The notes: generated by a model not told the origin, from the sequence alone. A stretch of 44,890 nt of DNA from an uncultured Pelagibacteraceae bacterium (GCA_902594335.1 CACJLY010000010.1:1-44890), one strand, 5' to 3'; positions 16,177 through 26,118 are shown, counted from the stretch's first letter. Translations and numbers: made by a program.

Positions 16177-18048
16177 ATGAAAAATGAGCTGTATTTTGAT
16201 GTAGTGGTAATTGGAGGGGGTCATGCTGGCTGTGAAGCAGCAGCAGCATCTGCTAGATTGGACGTAAATACTGCATTATTTACTCACAAATTTGATACAA
16301 TTGGTGAAATGTCTTGTAACCCAGCTATTGGGGGATTGGGTAAAGGCCATCTTGTTCGAGAGATTGATGCACTCGATGGCATAATGGGTGAGGTTGCTGA
16401 TAAATCAGGAATACAATTTCGTTTATTGAATAGAAGTAGAGGGCCTGCTGTGCGAGGACCGAGAACTCAAAGTGATAGGTCATTATATAAGAAATATATG
16501 CAAGAAAAACTTGTAAATTATTGTAATTTAAGCATTTTTATTGATCCCGTAATTGAATTCATTTTCGAAAAAAACAGTTTAATCGGTTTTGTTACACAAG
16601 AAGGTAAAAAAGTACTTTCATCAAAAGTAATTTTAACAACTGGAACTTTTCTAAATGGTTTAATTCACATTGGTAATGAAAAAACGCCTGCTGGAAGATT
16701 TAATGAAAAACCTTCAACTGGATTAAGTGAACAATTAGAAAAATATAATTTTAAAATTGGAAGATTAAAAACAGGTACACCTCCAAGACTTGATGCAACA
16801 ACAATTAATTTCGAAAAACTCGAAGAGCAGCATGCAGATGAAGATCCGTATTTTTTTTCCTTCCTTACAAAAAAAAATATTAATAAACAAGTTTCTTGTA
16901 GAATGACCTATACCAATCAAGTAGTGCATGATATCATTTCCAAAAATATAAAAAGTAGTGCTATGTACTCTGGAAGTATCCAGGGTGTTGGTCCAAGATA
17001 CTGTCCTTCAATAGAAGATAAAATTGTAAAGTTTGCTGACAAACAAAAACATCAAATATTTTTAGAGCCAGAAGGTCTAAATGATAAAACTATATACCCT
17101 AACGGAATTTCAACTTCTCTTCCTGCCGATGTGCAACAAGAAATATGTAATAATATCAGTGGTTTAGAAAATGTAAAGATTTTAAGGCCTGGATATGCAA
17201 TAGAATATGATTTTGTGGATCCAAGGGAGCTATTTCTAACTTTAGAGACAAAAAAAATTAAAAATCTTTACCTTGCAGGACAAATAAATGGAACTACAGG
17301 CTATGAAGAAGCTGCGGCACAAGGATTGATAGCTGGAATAAATGCTGCTCTCTCTATTAAAGGCAAAGAACCGTTTATACTTGATAGATCTGAAGCATAC
17401 ATCGGTGTTATGATAGATGATTTGGTTACAAAAGGAGTTGCTGAGCCGTATAGAATGTTTACCTCAAGGGCAGAATACAGACTATCTTTAAGATCTGATA
17501 ATGCAGACATTAGACTTACCCAAAAAGGAATTGATATTGGTTTAATATTAGATGAAAGGAAAATTATATATAAAGATAAAGCTTCTAAACTGGAAAAAAG
17601 TCTTAAAAAGATGGAAAACTCTTTAATTTCCCCCTCAAAAGCATCAAAATTTGGAATAAATATTGCAAAAGATGGCTTAAAAAGAAACGCAGTAGAAATA
17701 TTAGGGCAAAAGTCTGTAAATATGTGCAAAATCAGGGAAATTTGGCCAGAAATTAAATATGTTTCACGTGAAATTGATGAGCAAATTGAGATTAGGGCTC
17801 ATTATAAAGGTTATTTAAAGAAACAAAATGCAGATATATTAGCATTCAAGAGGGATGAAAATCTTAAAATACCTGAAAACTTAGATTATGATCAATTTTC
17901 TGGACTATCAAATGAAGTTAAGTCAAAATTCAAGGAAATAAAGCCAAAAACACTTGGTCAAGCACTCAGAATAGACGGAATTACTCCAGCAGCAGTATAT
18001 ATTTTGTTGTCTCATGTCAAAAGAAAGTCTATTAAGCATATAGCTTGA
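16177..18048 (+). CDS. mnmG: tRNA U34 modification FAD enzyme MnmG (GidA)
   Basis: MnmG is the FAD-binding partner of MnmE in wobble uridine modification. The 623-residue protein starts with the dinucleotide motif [10 protein letters not shown] (13-22), has [31 protein letters not shown], the folate/FAD-contacting [24 protein letters not shown], the [20 protein letters not shown] segment and [15 protein letters not shown]. The C-terminal helical domain that binds MnmE and tRNA includes [21 protein letters not shown]. Codons 529-532 (Val-Ser-Arg-Glu) contain a near-perfect parS sequence. Its TGA overlaps the TTG start of rsmG (TTGA). Confidence 0.98.
   Translation: MKNELYFDVVVIGGGHAGCEAAAASARLDVNTALFTHKFDTIGEMSCNPAIGGLGKGHLVREIDALDGIMGEVADKSGIQFRLLNRSRGPAVRGPRTQSDRSLYKKYMQEKLVNYCNLSIFIDPVIEFIFEKNSLIGFVTQEGKKVLSSKVILTTGTFLNGLIHIGNEKTPAGRFNEKPSTGLSEQLEKYNFKIGRLKTGTPPRLDATTINFEKLEEQHADEDPYFFSFLTKKNINKQVSCRMTYTNQVVHDIISKNIKSSAMYSGSIQGVGPRYCPSIEDKIVKFADKQKHQIFLEPEGLNDKTIYPNGISTSLPADVQQEICNNISGLENVKILRPGYAIEYDFVDPRELFLTLETKKIKNLYLAGQINGTTGYEEAAAQGLIAGINAALSIKGKEPFILDRSEAYIGVMIDDLVTKGVAEPYRMFTSRAEYRLSLRSDNADIRLTQKGIDIGLILDERKIIYKDKASKLEKSLKKMENSLISPSKASKFGINIAKDGLKRNAVEILGQKSVNMCKIREIWPEIKYVSREIDEQIEIRAHYKGYLKKQNADILAFKRDENLKIPENLDYDQFSGLSNEVKSKFKEIKPKTLGQALRIDGITPAAVYILLSHVKRKSIKHIA
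17760..17775 (+). promoter_or_regulatory. Second ParB-binding site (parS-like, 14 of 16 bases)
   Basis: TGTTTCACGTGAAATT matches the parS palindrome TGTTTCACGTGAAACA except for the last two bases; the central 12 bases are a perfect palindrome. It lies inside mnmG, 332 bases from the perfect site in rsmG. Confidence 0.7.
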
Positions 18049-18689
18049 TTGATTCGAAAATAATAAAAACTGATAAAATTTATATCCCAAATGTTTCACG
18101 TGAAACACTTGAGGAGCTAGTGGACTATTCACGGTCAATATTGAGCACAAACAAGAAAATAAATTTAATAAGTTCAAGCACAGAAAAGTCAATAAATACA
18201 AGGCATATTTATGATAGTGCACAAACTATTGAATTTATTGATAAAAATGACATTAAGGTATGTACAGATCTTGGCTCTGGCGCAGGGCTTCCTAGTATAG
18301 TTTTAGGTATTTTGATGAAATCTAAAAAGCGAGGTTTTAAGCTAATTTTTTATGAGAAGAGCTATCATAAGAGCAATTTTTTAAAAAAGATGGTGGAAAA
18401 GTTTAAATTGGAAGCAAATATTCACCAAAAAAATATATTTGAAGAGAAAAATTTAGTTACAGATGTAATAATTTGTCGAGCATTCAAACCTTTGCCAGTT
18501 ATTTTTGATATAGCAACAAAGAATTTTAAAAACTTTAAGTACATAATTATGTATTTAGGAAAAAGTAGAAAAAAAATTTTAAAAGATGTTTCTACAAAAT
18601 GGAAATTTGACTTGGAGGAAATGAAAAGTCTAACAAGTGATGAGTCATCAGTAGTTAAAATTTCAAATTTAAAAAAAAAAAATGAGTAG
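18045..18689 (+). CDS. rsmG: 16S rRNA (guanine527-N7)-methyltransferase RsmG (GidB)
   Basis: RsmG methylates G527 of 16S rRNA with SAM; loss gives low-level streptomycin resistance in other bacteria. The 214-residue protein has the family's N-terminal [21 protein letters not shown] segment (matching NLTAIRD...RHilDSL), the SAM motif [13 protein letters not shown] (about 75-87), and [18 protein letters not shown] in the adenosine-binding region. The start is taken as TTG (18045), overlapping the mnmG stop, because no ATG is available upstream of the conserved part. The gene ends in a run of twelve A and overlaps parA by 8 bases. A perfect parS lies at codons 16-21. Confidence 0.93.
   Translation: MIDSKIIKTDKIYIPNVSRETLEELVDYSRSILSTNKKINLISSSTEKSINTRHIYDSAQTIEFIDKNDIKVCTDLGSGAGLPSIVLGILMKSKKRGFKLIFYEKSYHKSNFLKKMVEKFKLEANIHQKNIFEEKNLVTDVIICRAFKPLPVIFDIATKNFKNFKYIIMYLGKSRKKILKDVSTKWKFDLEEMKSLTSDESSVVKISNLKKKNE
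18092..18107 (+). promoter_or_regulatory. parS centromere site (perfect 16-base palindrome)
   Basis: TGTTTCACGTGAAACA is identical to the widely conserved bacterial parS consensus bound by ParB. It lies inside rsmG, about 590 bases upstream of parA and about 8 kb from the putative origin, the expected place for the segregation centromere. Confidence 0.95.
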
Positions 18690-19482
18690 AAAAACTATAT
18701 CGGTCATTAACCAAAAAGGTGGAGTGGGTAAGACTACAACAGTCATCAATCTCGCAGCCGGTTTAACGATGAAAGGAAAAAGAATTCTTGTAATTGATCT
18801 CGATCCACAAGGGAATGCTACAACAGGCCTTGGATTATCCAATGCAACAAGTTCTAATCAAACAATTTACAATGTATTAAATGGAAATAGAAAAATTTCA
18901 GATGTAATCCAGTCTACAAGTTTTGAAAATTTAGATTTGATATCATCTAATGTTGATTTGTCTGGTCTAGAGGTAGAGACAGCAGGTGATAGTCGTAGAG
19001 CCTTCAAATTGAAAGATGAATTAACCACAATTTTAAACAATTCTGAGCCGTCTTACGATTATATCATAATTGACTGCCCACCATCCTTAAGTCTCCTAAC
19101 AATCATGGCATTGGTAGCCTCTGATGCGCTAGTGGTACCACTTCAGACAGAATTCTTTGCTTTAGAGGGTCTTACACAGCTAATGAAAACAATTGAGAGG
19201 ATTAAGTCTAACCTAAATCCTTCTTTAGACATAAGAGGAATACTTCTGACAATGTATGACAAGAGAAATAAATTATCAGGCGAGGTTGAAACAGAGGCAA
19301 GGAACTATTTTAAGGACAAAGTTTATAGTACACATGTACCAAGAAATGTCAGATTATCAGAGGCACCTTCGCACGGTGTCCCTGTTCTTATTTATGATAA
19401 GACTTGTCCAGGAAGTAGAGCATATTTTAGTTTTACTGAAGAATTTTTAAACCAAGAAAAACCAGTGGAGAGCGCAGCATGA
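18682..19482 (+). CDS. parA: Chromosome partitioning ATPase ParA
   Basis: ParA is the deviant-Walker ATPase that forms a gradient on DNA and pulls the ParB-parS complex and so the origin. The 266 residues show the deviant Walker A KGGVGKTTT (12-20) with the signature lysine, VIDLDPQGNATTGLG, YIIIDCPPSLSLLT as Walker B, and RGILLTMYDKRNKLSGEV, all typical of chromosomal Soj-type ParA. The start codon sits at the end of an A12 run and overlaps rsmG by 8 bases. parB follows with an ATGA overlap. No N-terminal HTH is present, as expected for the chromosomal class. Confidence 0.97.
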   Translation: MSRKTISVINQKGGVGKTTTVINLAAGLTMKGKRILVIDLDPQGNATTGLGLSNATSSNQTIYNVLNGNRKISDVIQSTSFENLDLISSNVDLSGLEVETAGDSRRAFKLKDELTTILNNSEPSYDYIIIDCPPSLSLLTIMALVASDALVVPLQTEFFALEGLTQLMKTIERIKSNLNPSLDIRGILLTMYDKRNKLSGEVETEARNYFKDKVYSTHVPRNVRLSEAPSHGVPVLIYDKTCPGSRAYFSFTEEFLNQEKPVESAA

Positions 19483-20330
19483 TGAATCCGTTTAAATCAA
19501 AAAAAGGACTTGGAAGAGGCCTGTCTTCCTTGATAGGTGATAGTGATAAAATTAATGATAAAAAAAATGTTTCTATAAGTTTATTAATTAGAAACAAGTA
19601 CCAACCTAGAAAAAAATTTGATGAAGTAAGTTTGGAAGAATTAACTAATTCTATAAGAGAGCGAGGCATTATCCAACCTATCATCGTAAGACCATCTTCT
19701 GATGAAGAAGATAAATTCGAAATAATAGCTGGAGAGAGAAGATGGCAGGCTGCACAATATGCAGGATTACACGAGGTACCAGTAATAGTAATTAATGTAG
19801 ACAATCTTAAATCACTAGAATTTGCAATTGTCGAAAATGTTCAAAGAAAAGATTTAAATCCTATTGAAGAAGCAGAGGGTTATAAAAGATTAATAGATGA
19901 ATTTAGTTATGACCAAGATAAAGTATCAAAATTTATTGGCAAAAGTAGAACGTATATATCTAATTGTTTAAGACTCCTTACTCTTCCACAAGAAATAATA
20001 CAATTAATTATTGACGAGAAATTATCACAAGGCCATGCAAAAATTTTAGTTGGATTAGATAATTCGATTTTGTTAGCAAAGAAAATTATTTTAAAAAAAT
20101 TATCAGTTAGACAAGCTGAAAGTATAGTACGTATGTTGAAGTCTAGCTCTAATATTAATTCTAAAAAAAAAGATCCAAATATTGTAAGTCTTGAAGAAGA
20201 GTTAACAGATAAAATTGGAATGAGGGTTTTTGTTAAAAATAAAAGAAATAACTCTGGAACTATTAGTTTAGAGTATAAAGGAACTGATCAACTTGACAGG
20301 TTGGTTGATATTATTAAGCAAAACTATTAG
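19479..20330 (+). CDS. parB: Chromosome partitioning protein ParB
   Basis: ParB binds parS, loads as a CTP-dependent clamp and spreads over flanking DNA. In this 283-residue protein LGRGLSSLIGD (11-21) is the ParA-activating N-terminal motif, GERRWQAAQYAG (85-96) is the CTP-binding region, ENVQRKDLNPIEEAEGYKRL (119-138) is the arginine-rich patch, and an HTH (KVSKFIGKSRTYISNCLRLL) follows. The C-terminal dimerisation domain closes the protein. The start ATG overlaps the parA TGA; a second ATG three bases on is also possible. Two parS-like sites lie just upstream. The end overlaps the convergent holA by four bases. Confidence 0.97.
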   Translation: MMNPFKSKKGLGRGLSSLIGDSDKINDKKNVSISLLIRNKYQPRKKFDEVSLEELTNSIRERGIIQPIIVRPSSDEEDKFEIIAGERRWQAAQYAGLHEVPVIVINVDNLKSLEFAIVENVQRKDLNPIEEAEGYKRLIDEFSYDQDKVSKFIGKSRTYISNCLRLLTLPQEIIQLIIDEKLSQGHAKILVGLDNSILLAKKIILKKLSVRQAESIVRMLKSSSNINSKKKDPNIVSLEEELTDKIGMRVFVKNKRNNSGTISLEYKGTDQLDRLVDIIKQNY

Positions 20331-21304
20331 TAGTTACTCACAAAATTAGAGACGAAGAGCATTGAATTTGTTGTATTTTTTTTTACTAAAGTTTCCAAGT
20401 CATTGATTTTAAAAATTATTTGTTTTACCTCGTTTGTTGACCACGATTTAGCTTGTTTTTTCACAATATCTTTTTCCTTCCAAAATATTGGAGGTTTAAA
20501 ATTAGTTAAAACTTGATCAATGTTCACATTTTTGTCAATTTCATTTTTTATTTTAAATAGTCGCTTAGATTTATTTAATATTGTTCTTATGATTAATATA
20601 CAGTCCTCCGGTGAATAGTTGTTTTCGTTGAGAATATTAGAAACTTTTTTTGTATTTTTAGCTAAATAATTATCCGATAATTCGAATACACTATAGTTTT
20701 CAGCTAGGTTAGAGAGTTTAAATACTTCCTCATTACTAATTTTTTTTTTAGTAAAAGATAAATTTTTCAATTTTGAAAGCTCATTGTTTAAATTAATTCT
20801 GTCTCCTTTAGATCTTTCAACAAGTACATTTTTGATTTCTTGAGATAAATTAAAATTATTTTCCCTTAAAAAATCATTAATAATTAAATTTAATGATCGA
20901 GCGTCATCTTCATAAACAGGTGTACAAACTACTGCTTTTTCCTTTTCAAATAAACTTCGTAATTTAGATTTTTTTTCTAAAGCAGAGGATTTAATTATAA
21001 CTTTAGTCTCTAGATTTCCTCTCTCTAAAATTTCATTAATTAAAATGCAGATTTTATCTGTTGCCCTTGAGATAATTATTAGTTTTCTAATCTCAAAAAG
21101 AGATTTATTTAATACACTTGATATAATTTCGTTTTTATTTTTCAAAATTTCTTGTTCATCGTACTTTAATATCTCTCCATCAAAGTTTTTTAAATAAAAA
21201 TTATTTATAATATCCTCTTTTATGCCTTCGTTATTTCCATAAATTAAATGAATATTTAATTTAGTAGATTTAAGTTTTTCCAATTCAAAACTTTTAATTA
21301 TCAT
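20327..21304 (-). CDS. holA: DNA polymerase III delta subunit HolA
   Basis: HolA (delta) opens the beta clamp in the clamp loader. The 325 residues fit the family: an N-terminal AAA+-like fold without a functional P-loop (IHLIYGNNEGIKEDII, about 18-33), FDGEILKYDEQEI, SLFEIRKLIIISRA, and the C-terminal collar domain with FELSDNYLAKN, plus AKSWSTNEVKQIIFKINDLE close to the end. Sequence similarity is low in this family, so the call leans also on position: alphaproteobacteria carry leuS-lptE-holA-parB in this order. The start overlaps the end of lptE by 11 bases. Confidence 0.88.
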   Translation of the reverse strand: MIIKSFELEKLKSTKLNIHLIYGNNEGIKEDIINNFYLKNFDGEILKYDEQEILKNKNEIISSVLNKSLFEIRKLIIISRATDKICILINEILERGNLETKVIIKSSALEKKSKLRSLFEKEKAVVCTPVYEDDARSLNLIINDFLRENNFNLSQEIKNVLVERSKGDRINLNNELSKLKNLSFTKKKISNEEVFKLSNLAENYSVFELSDNYLAKNTKKVSNILNENNYSPEDCILIIRTILNKSKRLFKIKNEIDKNVNIDQVLTNFKPPIFWKEKDIVKKQAKSWSTNEVKQIIFKINDLETLVKKNTTNSMLFVSNFVSNY

Positions 21305-21770
21305 ATAGATTTATGATTGAGGAAATAATATTATCACTCAAACTCCCTGAAATATTATCCATGATAATTTTTTCACTTTGAGCAAGTTCAAATAAATCAT
21401 TATCATTATTGTAGATATTACTTTTTTTAATTTCTCTTTCTAATAGAATTCCTTCATTGTTTGAAATCTTATATTCAATTGCGATGATCATCTCATATTT
21501 TAATGGATCACCTTTTGAATCTTTGGATACTATGTTTCTTTTTTTTTCTGAAAAAATATTTAAATTATATCTCTTTTTATCAACGCTTTTATTTTTTTGA
21601 ATTATATTCAACTTATTTTCAATTATTTTATTTATTTCCTTTTCACCATTAAAAATTACCTCACCAACTTCAAAATTATAATTTTTTTGTGTAAACATCG
21701 GATTATATCCACATGAAGTCACTATTAATATTAAACTAAGAAAACTTATTTTAATCAAAAATTTAGTCAT
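21294..21770 (-). CDS. lptE: LPS-assembly lipoprotein LptE
   Basis: LptE plugs the LptD barrel that delivers lipopolysaccharide to the outer leaflet. The 158-residue protein has a lipoprotein signal with lipobox VTSC and Cys20, followed by GYNPMF, the usual start of mature LptE (CGfrPly). The rest is a short alpha/beta sandwich with very biased composition (Lys, Asn, Ile). The position between leuS and holA is the standard place for lptE in proteobacteria, and this raises confidence beyond what the weak sequence gives. It overlaps leuS by 8 bases and holA by 11. Confidence 0.85.
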   Translation of the reverse strand: MTKFLIKISFLSLILIVTSCGYNPMFTQKNYNFEVGEVIFNGEKEINKIIENKLNIIQKNKSVDKKRYNLNIFSEKKRNIVSKDSKGDPLKYEMIIAIEYKISNNEGILLEREIKKSNIYNNDNDLFELAQSEKIIMDNISGSLSDNIISSIINLYDN

Positions 21771-24318
21771 TAAGTAGAATGTTAATTAATCTATTTTTTA
21801 CAAATATAATTTTATCAATAGATTTTCCTTTTAGAAACTTTTCTGATAATTTATTTAACTGTATTACTTTCATAAGGGTATTTTCATCGATGTCTCTACT
21901 TTCATTTAAAATTGCTCTTTTTTTGCCATTAATCTGAACTACGTAATCAATTTTATTGTCTTCTAGTAAATCTCCGTTTACTTCTGGCCAATAGTGTTCT
22001 TGATCATATCCTAGATCTTCTAAACATTCTGATGAAAAGTGGGGAATAGCTGGAGAAAATAATATTAATATCTTTTTATAATTTTCTCTTAGAGACTCGC
22101 TATCAATATTACTTTTAATTTCTCTGTTAATAAAATTATATGTTTCATATATATTTGCAATAATCACATTATAATTAAATCCATCTAAATTATTATTAAA
22201 TTTGTTTATCATCTGATTAATAAATTTTTCAAAGTTTAAATTTTTCTGATTAGTTGAACTATTATTTCTAATTTTTTCACTTATTTTTTTATGTAGTGTC
22301 CAAAGTTTTTGCAAGAATTTATAAGATGCTACCATTCCTTGTTCAGACCATTGAACATCTTTTTCAGGCGGGCTATCAGATAATATAAATAATCTTACTG
22401 CATCAGCTCCATAGTTATTTATTATATTTTCAGGATCAATTACATTTTTTTTTGATTTGGACATTGACTCGGATGGACCTACTTTTACTTTTTCTTTTTG
22501 GCCACCTCTTTTTTGGTATTCATTTCCAACATATTCTATTTCATCTGGGCTAAGCCAATTATTATTTTCATCTTTATAAGTCTCATGACATACCATCCCT
22601 TGAGTAAATAAACCTTTGAATGGTTCATCAAATTTAAAGTCTTTATTTTGATATCCTAATGCTTTCAAAAAAAAACGTGAATAAAGTAAATGTAAAATTG
22701 CATGTTCAACACCCCCAATATATTGATCTACAGGCATCCAATAATCAATATCTTCTTTTTCATATCCATATTTTTTATCTCTTGGAGAGCAAAATCTAAG
22801 ATAATACCAGGATGAGCACACAAAAGTGTCTAAAGTGTCGGTTTCCCTTATATATTTTTTGCCATTCATAACAATATTTTTCCAATCGTTAATTGAGTCC
22901 AATGGGTTTCCCTTTGAATTTAAATTAACATTTTCTGGAAGTTTTACGGGTAAATCTTTTTTTGGAATTGTGACCACATTACCTGCTTCATCATAAGCCA
23001 TTGGTATTGGACACCCCCAATATCTTTGCCTTGAAACACCCCAATCCTTTAATCTAAAATTAATTTGTTTTTTTCCAATTTTTTTCTCTTCCAAAATATC
23101 AATAGTTTTAAGAATTGACTCCTCTGGAGCCTTTAGTTTGTTAAGAAACTCAGAGTTTATTATTGTCCCTGAGCCAGGGTAAGCTTCATCTTTTACCTCA
23201 AAATTATCATCCTCATTATCAGGCTTTACAACGGTTTTAATTTTTAAATTATATTTCTTTGCAAAATCGTAATCTCTCTGGTCATGAGCCGGGCATCCAA
23301 ATACTGCTCCAAATCCATAATCCATTAATACAAAATTAGCAAAGAAAACTGGTACCTTTTGGTTGGCGTTTAGAGGATTGATTGCCATTAAGTTAGTTTT
23401 GAAACCTATTTTTTCTCCAATAGCAATTGCTTCCTCAGTAGTTCCTGTTTTGGAACACTCATTTTTAAATTGCTGAAATTTTTTATCAGTTTCATAGTAT
23501 TTAGAAATTTCATGATCTACTGAAAGAGCTAAAAATGAAAATCCAAATAAAGTATCTGGTCTTGTTGTAAAACATTTAATTTCTCTTATTGGTAGATTTC
23601 CTTCAACCTGAAAAGCAATTTCACAACCAAATGATTTACCTATCCAATTTTTTTGCATGACTTTTACTTTATTTGGCCACTCTTCTAAATTATCTAAACC
23701 ATTTAATAATTCATCAGAAAATTTAGAAATTTTAAAAAACCACTGATTTAATTTTTTACGTTCAACAATAGCTCCAGATCTCCATCCTTTACCGTCAATT
23801 ACTTGCTCATTTGCAAGTACAGTTTGGTCTACAGGATCCCAGTTTACATAGTTTTCTTTTCTATAAACTAAACCTTTTTCATAAAGTTCTAAAAAAAATA
23901 ATTGTTGGTGTTTATAATATTCCTCTGAACATGTTGAAATTTCTCTTTCCCAATCTATTGAAAGACCAAGTCGCTTTAATTGTTCTTTCATTGCTAATAT
24001 ATTTTTATTTGTCCATTCTTTTGGATCTAAATTATTTTCTCTTGCAGCATTTTCTGCTGGCATTCCAAATGCATCCCATCCCATTGGATGCATAACATTA
24101 AAACCTTTTAATGATTTATATCGAGATAATACATCACCTATAGTGTAGTTTCTAACATGACCCATATGTATTTTACCTGATGGATAAGGAAACATCTCAA
24201 GGCAATAAAATTTTTCTTTCGAATGATCTATAGAAGATTTAAAAACCTCTGATTGTTCCCACTTTTCTTGCCACTTAGACTCTACTTTTTTAAAGTTATA
24301 TCTTTCTATGGATGTCAT
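21763..24318 (-). CDS. leuS: Leucyl-tRNA synthetase LeuS
   Basis: LeuS charges tRNA-Leu. The 851-residue class Ia enzyme has the HIGH motif as HMGH (51-54) within [28 protein letters not shown], the CP1 editing domain with [20 protein letters not shown] carrying the threonine-rich editing site, GCPAHDQRD with the conserved Asp, [13 protein letters not shown], the leucine-specific and [16 protein letters not shown] regions, and the MSKSK loop (near residue 619). Length and domain order are normal. It lies 20 bases after the DUF3576 gene and overlaps lptE. Confidence 0.98.
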   Translation of the reverse strand: MTSIERYNFKKVESKWQEKWEQSEVFKSSIDHSKEKFYCLEMFPYPSGKIHMGHVRNYTIGDVLSRYKSLKGFNVMHPMGWDAFGMPAENAARENNLDPKEWTNKNILAMKEQLKRLGLSIDWEREISTCSEEYYKHQQLFFLELYEKGLVYRKENYVNWDPVDQTVLANEQVIDGKGWRSGAIVERKKLNQWFFKISKFSDELLNGLDNLEEWPNKVKVMQKNWIGKSFGCEIAFQVEGNLPIREIKCFTTRPDTLFGFSFLALSVDHEISKYYETDKKFQQFKNECSKTGTTEEAIAIGEKIGFKTNLMAINPLNANQKVPVFFANFVLMDYGFGAVFGCPAHDQRDYDFAKKYNLKIKTVVKPDNEDDNFEVKDEAYPGSGTIINSEFLNKLKAPEESILKTIDILEEKKIGKKQINFRLKDWGVSRQRYWGCPIPMAYDEAGNVVTIPKKDLPVKLPENVNLNSKGNPLDSINDWKNIVMNGKKYIRETDTLDTFVCSSWYYLRFCSPRDKKYGYEKEDIDYWMPVDQYIGGVEHAILHLLYSRFFLKALGYQNKDFKFDEPFKGLFTQGMVCHETYKDENNNWLSPDEIEYVGNEYQKRGGQKEKVKVGPSESMSKSKKNVIDPENIINNYGADAVRLFILSDSPPEKDVQWSEQGMVASYKFLQKLWTLHKKISEKIRNNSSTNQKNLNFEKFINQMINKFNNNLDGFNYNVIIANIYETYNFINREIKSNIDSESLRENYKKILILFSPAIPHFSSECLEDLGYDQEHYWPEVNGDLLEDNKIDYVVQINGKKRAILNESRDIDENTLMKVIQLNKLSEKFLKGKSIDKIIFVKNRLINILLND

Positions 24319-24338
24319 GATTTATAGCCAGAAAATAG

Positions 24339-24905
24339 TTATTGAGCTGAAACTTTGCCTTTATATTCTTTAAAGTTTTTATCTTTTTTTTGTTTTTTAT
24401 ATACAGCAGCTTTATTTAAAATTTCTTTCTTTAATTCTGCAGAAAGAGGTCCTGTCTTTTGAGATATCTTACAGCTTGCTACCTGATTACATTTTTTATA
24501 AAAAATTTTTATGTCAAGTGCATCAGACCTTACTTCATTAGTTAAAAAACGAATTGATATTTTTACTGACTCGTCCAAATTACTACCATCGGAATACCAA
24601 TCAGTTATTATAATCCCCCCGCTGTAATTAACCGATGCAAGAGGCATAAAGTCTAATGTATCCAAAGATGCTCTCCAAAGTTCATTTGCACTAGCAAACA
24701 TAAAGTCCCCACCTTTACCTTTTCTACCTTTTAAAGCATTATCTAATCTAAATCCTTTTCCTTCCTCGAGATTTTTTTTAACTCTTAATTTTGGATCTGG
24801 AGGATTTTTTCTAGCGTCACCACCTGGCATTCCTTCACATGAAGTTAACAAGATCAAGAGTAATCCTAAAAACGTTAATAAATATGAGTTTTTCAATTTT
24901 GACAT
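24339..24905 (-). CDS. DUF3576 family lipoprotein
   Basis: This is a 188-residue predicted lipoprotein: an N-terminal hydrophobic segment with lipobox LTSC and Cys23, then a Gly/Lys/Pro-rich stretch, then a globular domain with LWRASLDTLDFMPLASVNYSGGIIITDWYS, DESVKISIRFLTNEVRSDALDIKIF and a Cys pair (CNQVASC). These features match the alphaproteobacterial DUF3576 family, often found next to leuS. Its function is not known; an envelope role near LptE is an inference from neighbours. It is the first gene of the DUF3576-leuS-lptE-holA unit. Confidence 0.85.
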   Translation of the reverse strand: MSKLKNSYLLTFLGLLLILLTSCEGMPGGDARKNPPDPKLRVKKNLEEGKGFRLDNALKGRKGKGGDFMFASANELWRASLDTLDFMPLASVNYSGGIIITDWYSDGSNLDESVKISIRFLTNEVRSDALDIKIFYKKCNQVASCKISQKTGPLSAELKKEILNKAAVYKKQKKDKNFKEYKGKVSAQ

Positions 24906-25092
24906 AATTTAATCTTTAAAAATAAGTATTAGATGAAAAAGCATAATAATTAAAAGAATTATTTTATAAATGCTCAAAATGCTATTTATTTCAACAATTT
25001 TTAGTGATGTAAAAATACAACACTTAGCTAAAATAAGTCTTTAATTCTAATATTATCAATAAATATTAGTAATAACTGATAAATAAGTCAGT

Positions 25093-25106
25093 GTTTAATA
25101 TTAAAC
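25093..25106 (+). promoter_or_regulatory. 14-base palindrome before the porin ribosome binding site
   Basis: GTTTAATATTAAAC is a perfect palindrome ending seven bases before the purine-rich Shine-Dalgarno sequence. It may be an operator or an mRNA hairpin; AT richness makes chance occurrence possible. Confidence 0.4.
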
Positions 25107-25113
25107 TATAAAC

Positions 25114-25119
25114 GAAAGG
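25114..25119 (+). promoter_or_regulatory. Strong ribosome binding site of the porin
   Basis: GAAAGG lies seven bases before the porin ATG, an ideal Shine-Dalgarno sequence and spacing. Most genes in the window lack one. Confidence 0.8.
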
Positions 25120-25126
25120 TAATAAT

Positions 25127-26065
25127 ATGGACAATCTAAAGAAAATAGGATTGACAGCATTAGGTACAGTTTTAGTAACAGCTGGTTCTGCGCAAGCAGC
25201 TAGCATGTCAGTATCAGGTGCTACTTCAATCTTCTTCAATGGTGAAGATAACAGTGACAAAGGAAACGGTTGGTCAATGACTGACTCGATCACTTTCAGT
25301 GCGAGCGGTGAAATGGACAACGGTTTTACTATATCTACTTCAATCGAAATGGATGGTCACACAGCTAGTGAGTCTGACAGAAGCATTTCAATAGACACAG
25401 GTGACTTTGGTAAAATCACTTTCTCAGGTGATGGAAGCTCAGGACCAATTGGTGCATGGGATGATGTAACTCCAAGTGCAAACGAAGAAGCACACGGTAC
25501 AGCTGTTTCTGGAACTGCAACTGGAGCAACTTCTGATGCTGCTGACGAAAATTTCTTCGTCTTTGATTACACAGCAATGGATGGATTGGCGATTAAAGCG
25601 TCTTACAGACCATCAAATACAACAGCTTCAATTGATAGCTCATCTGAGTTTGGTGTATTGTATACAGGTGTCGATGGTTTATCAGTATATGCTGCAATGG
25701 GTGAGAATAATGATGCTGCCAATAGTGCTGACTTATCGAACTTTGCAGTTACATATGCAATGGGTGCAATCACAGTTGGATACCAAAACAATGAAGTTGA
25801 CTTTGGTACAGGTACAGCAGACAGAGACTTTACTGCAATGGGAATATCTTATGCAGTAAGTGATGATCTTTCAGTATCATACAACATTTCAGAAGTTGAC
25901 TATGAAGCATCTGGAAGTGAAAATCAGGATGCTGTAGGTATAAGTTTCTCTTATACTTCAGGTGGAATGACTGTCTCTGCTACGCATTCAACAATTGATA
26001 ACGTAGCTGGAAGTTCATCAGCAGATAACGAAGGTTACGAAGTAAACTTTGCATTTGCGTTCTAA
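25127..26065 (+). CDS. Major outer-membrane porin (Gram-negative porin family)
   Basis: This 312-residue protein is a predicted beta-barrel porin. The signal peptide is about residues 1-24, ending AQA. The mature part begins ASMSVSGATSIFFNGED and is built from alternating amphipathic strands with acidic loops (Asp, Glu, Ser, Gly, Thr), closing with YEVNFAFAF whose terminal Phe is the BAM signal. Composition is strongly acidic and poor in lysine, unlike its neighbours. Codons are biased to GGT, GCT, AAC, TTC and GAC, and G+C is visibly higher, signs of very high expression. It has its own leader, a strong RBS and a strong terminator, so it is monocistronic. Transported solutes cannot be read from sequence. 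Confidence 0.9.
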   Translation: MDNLKKIGLTALGTVLVTAGSAQAASMSVSGATSIFFNGEDNSDKGNGWSMTDSITFSASGEMDNGFTISTSIEMDGHTASESDRSISIDTGDFGKITFSGDGSSGPIGAWDDVTPSANEEAHGTAVSGTATGATSDAADENFFVFDYTAMDGLAIKASYRPSNTTASIDSSSEFGVLYTGVDGLSVYAAMGENNDAANSADLSNFAVTYAMGAITVGYQNNEVDFGTGTADRDFTAMGISYAVSDDLSVSYNISEVDYEASGSENQDAVGISFSYTSGGMTVSATHSTIDNVAGSSSADNEGYEVNFAFAF

Positions 26066-26068
26066 TTA

Positions 26069-26083
26069 AAGAATTAAATTCTT
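26069..26083 (+). repeat. Small inverted repeat after the porin stop
   Basis: AAGAATT and AATTCTT are 7-base inverted copies around one base, three bases after the porin TAA. It could help fold the 3' end ahead of the main terminator, or be chance in AT-rich DNA. Confidence 0.35.
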
Positions 26084-26085
26084 AT

Positions 26086-26118
26086 AAAAAAAGGCCTCTT
26101 TTCAGGGGCCTTTTTTTT
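26086..26118 (+). terminator. Strong bidirectional intrinsic terminator (porin / thiE-like)
   Basis: Seven A, then GGCCTC (26093-26098), the loop TTTTCA, GGGGCC (26105-26110) and eight T. The six-pair GC-rich stem (with one G-T pair) extended by A-T pairs serves both the porin and, read on the other strand, the convergent ThiE-like gene, whose last codons it covers. It is the only GC-rich intrinsic terminator I found in the window. Confidence 0.92.

Larger units (their letters stand above)
24906..25126 (+). other. Non-coding region upstream of the porin gene
   Basis: These 221 bases separate the divergent DUF3576 and porin genes. They hold a weak hairpin AATAATT/AATTATT (24945-24963), an inverted repeat ACTGA/TCAGT (25075-25092), a perfect 14-base palindrome (25093-25106) and a strong ribosome binding site. 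I could not settle on one promoter; CTGATA (25076-25081) with TATTAA (25099-25104) at 17 bases is a candidate. The regulated-looking leader contrasts with the near-absent leaders elsewhere. Confidence 0.6.

Noticed and set aside
17301..17729. Minus-strand frame of 142 codons inside mnmG
   Set aside because: Fully antisense to conserved MnmG sequence and without motifs.
25066..25320. Minus-strand frame overlapping the porin start
   Set aside because: Antisense to the porin signal peptide and leader; no start signal or family features.
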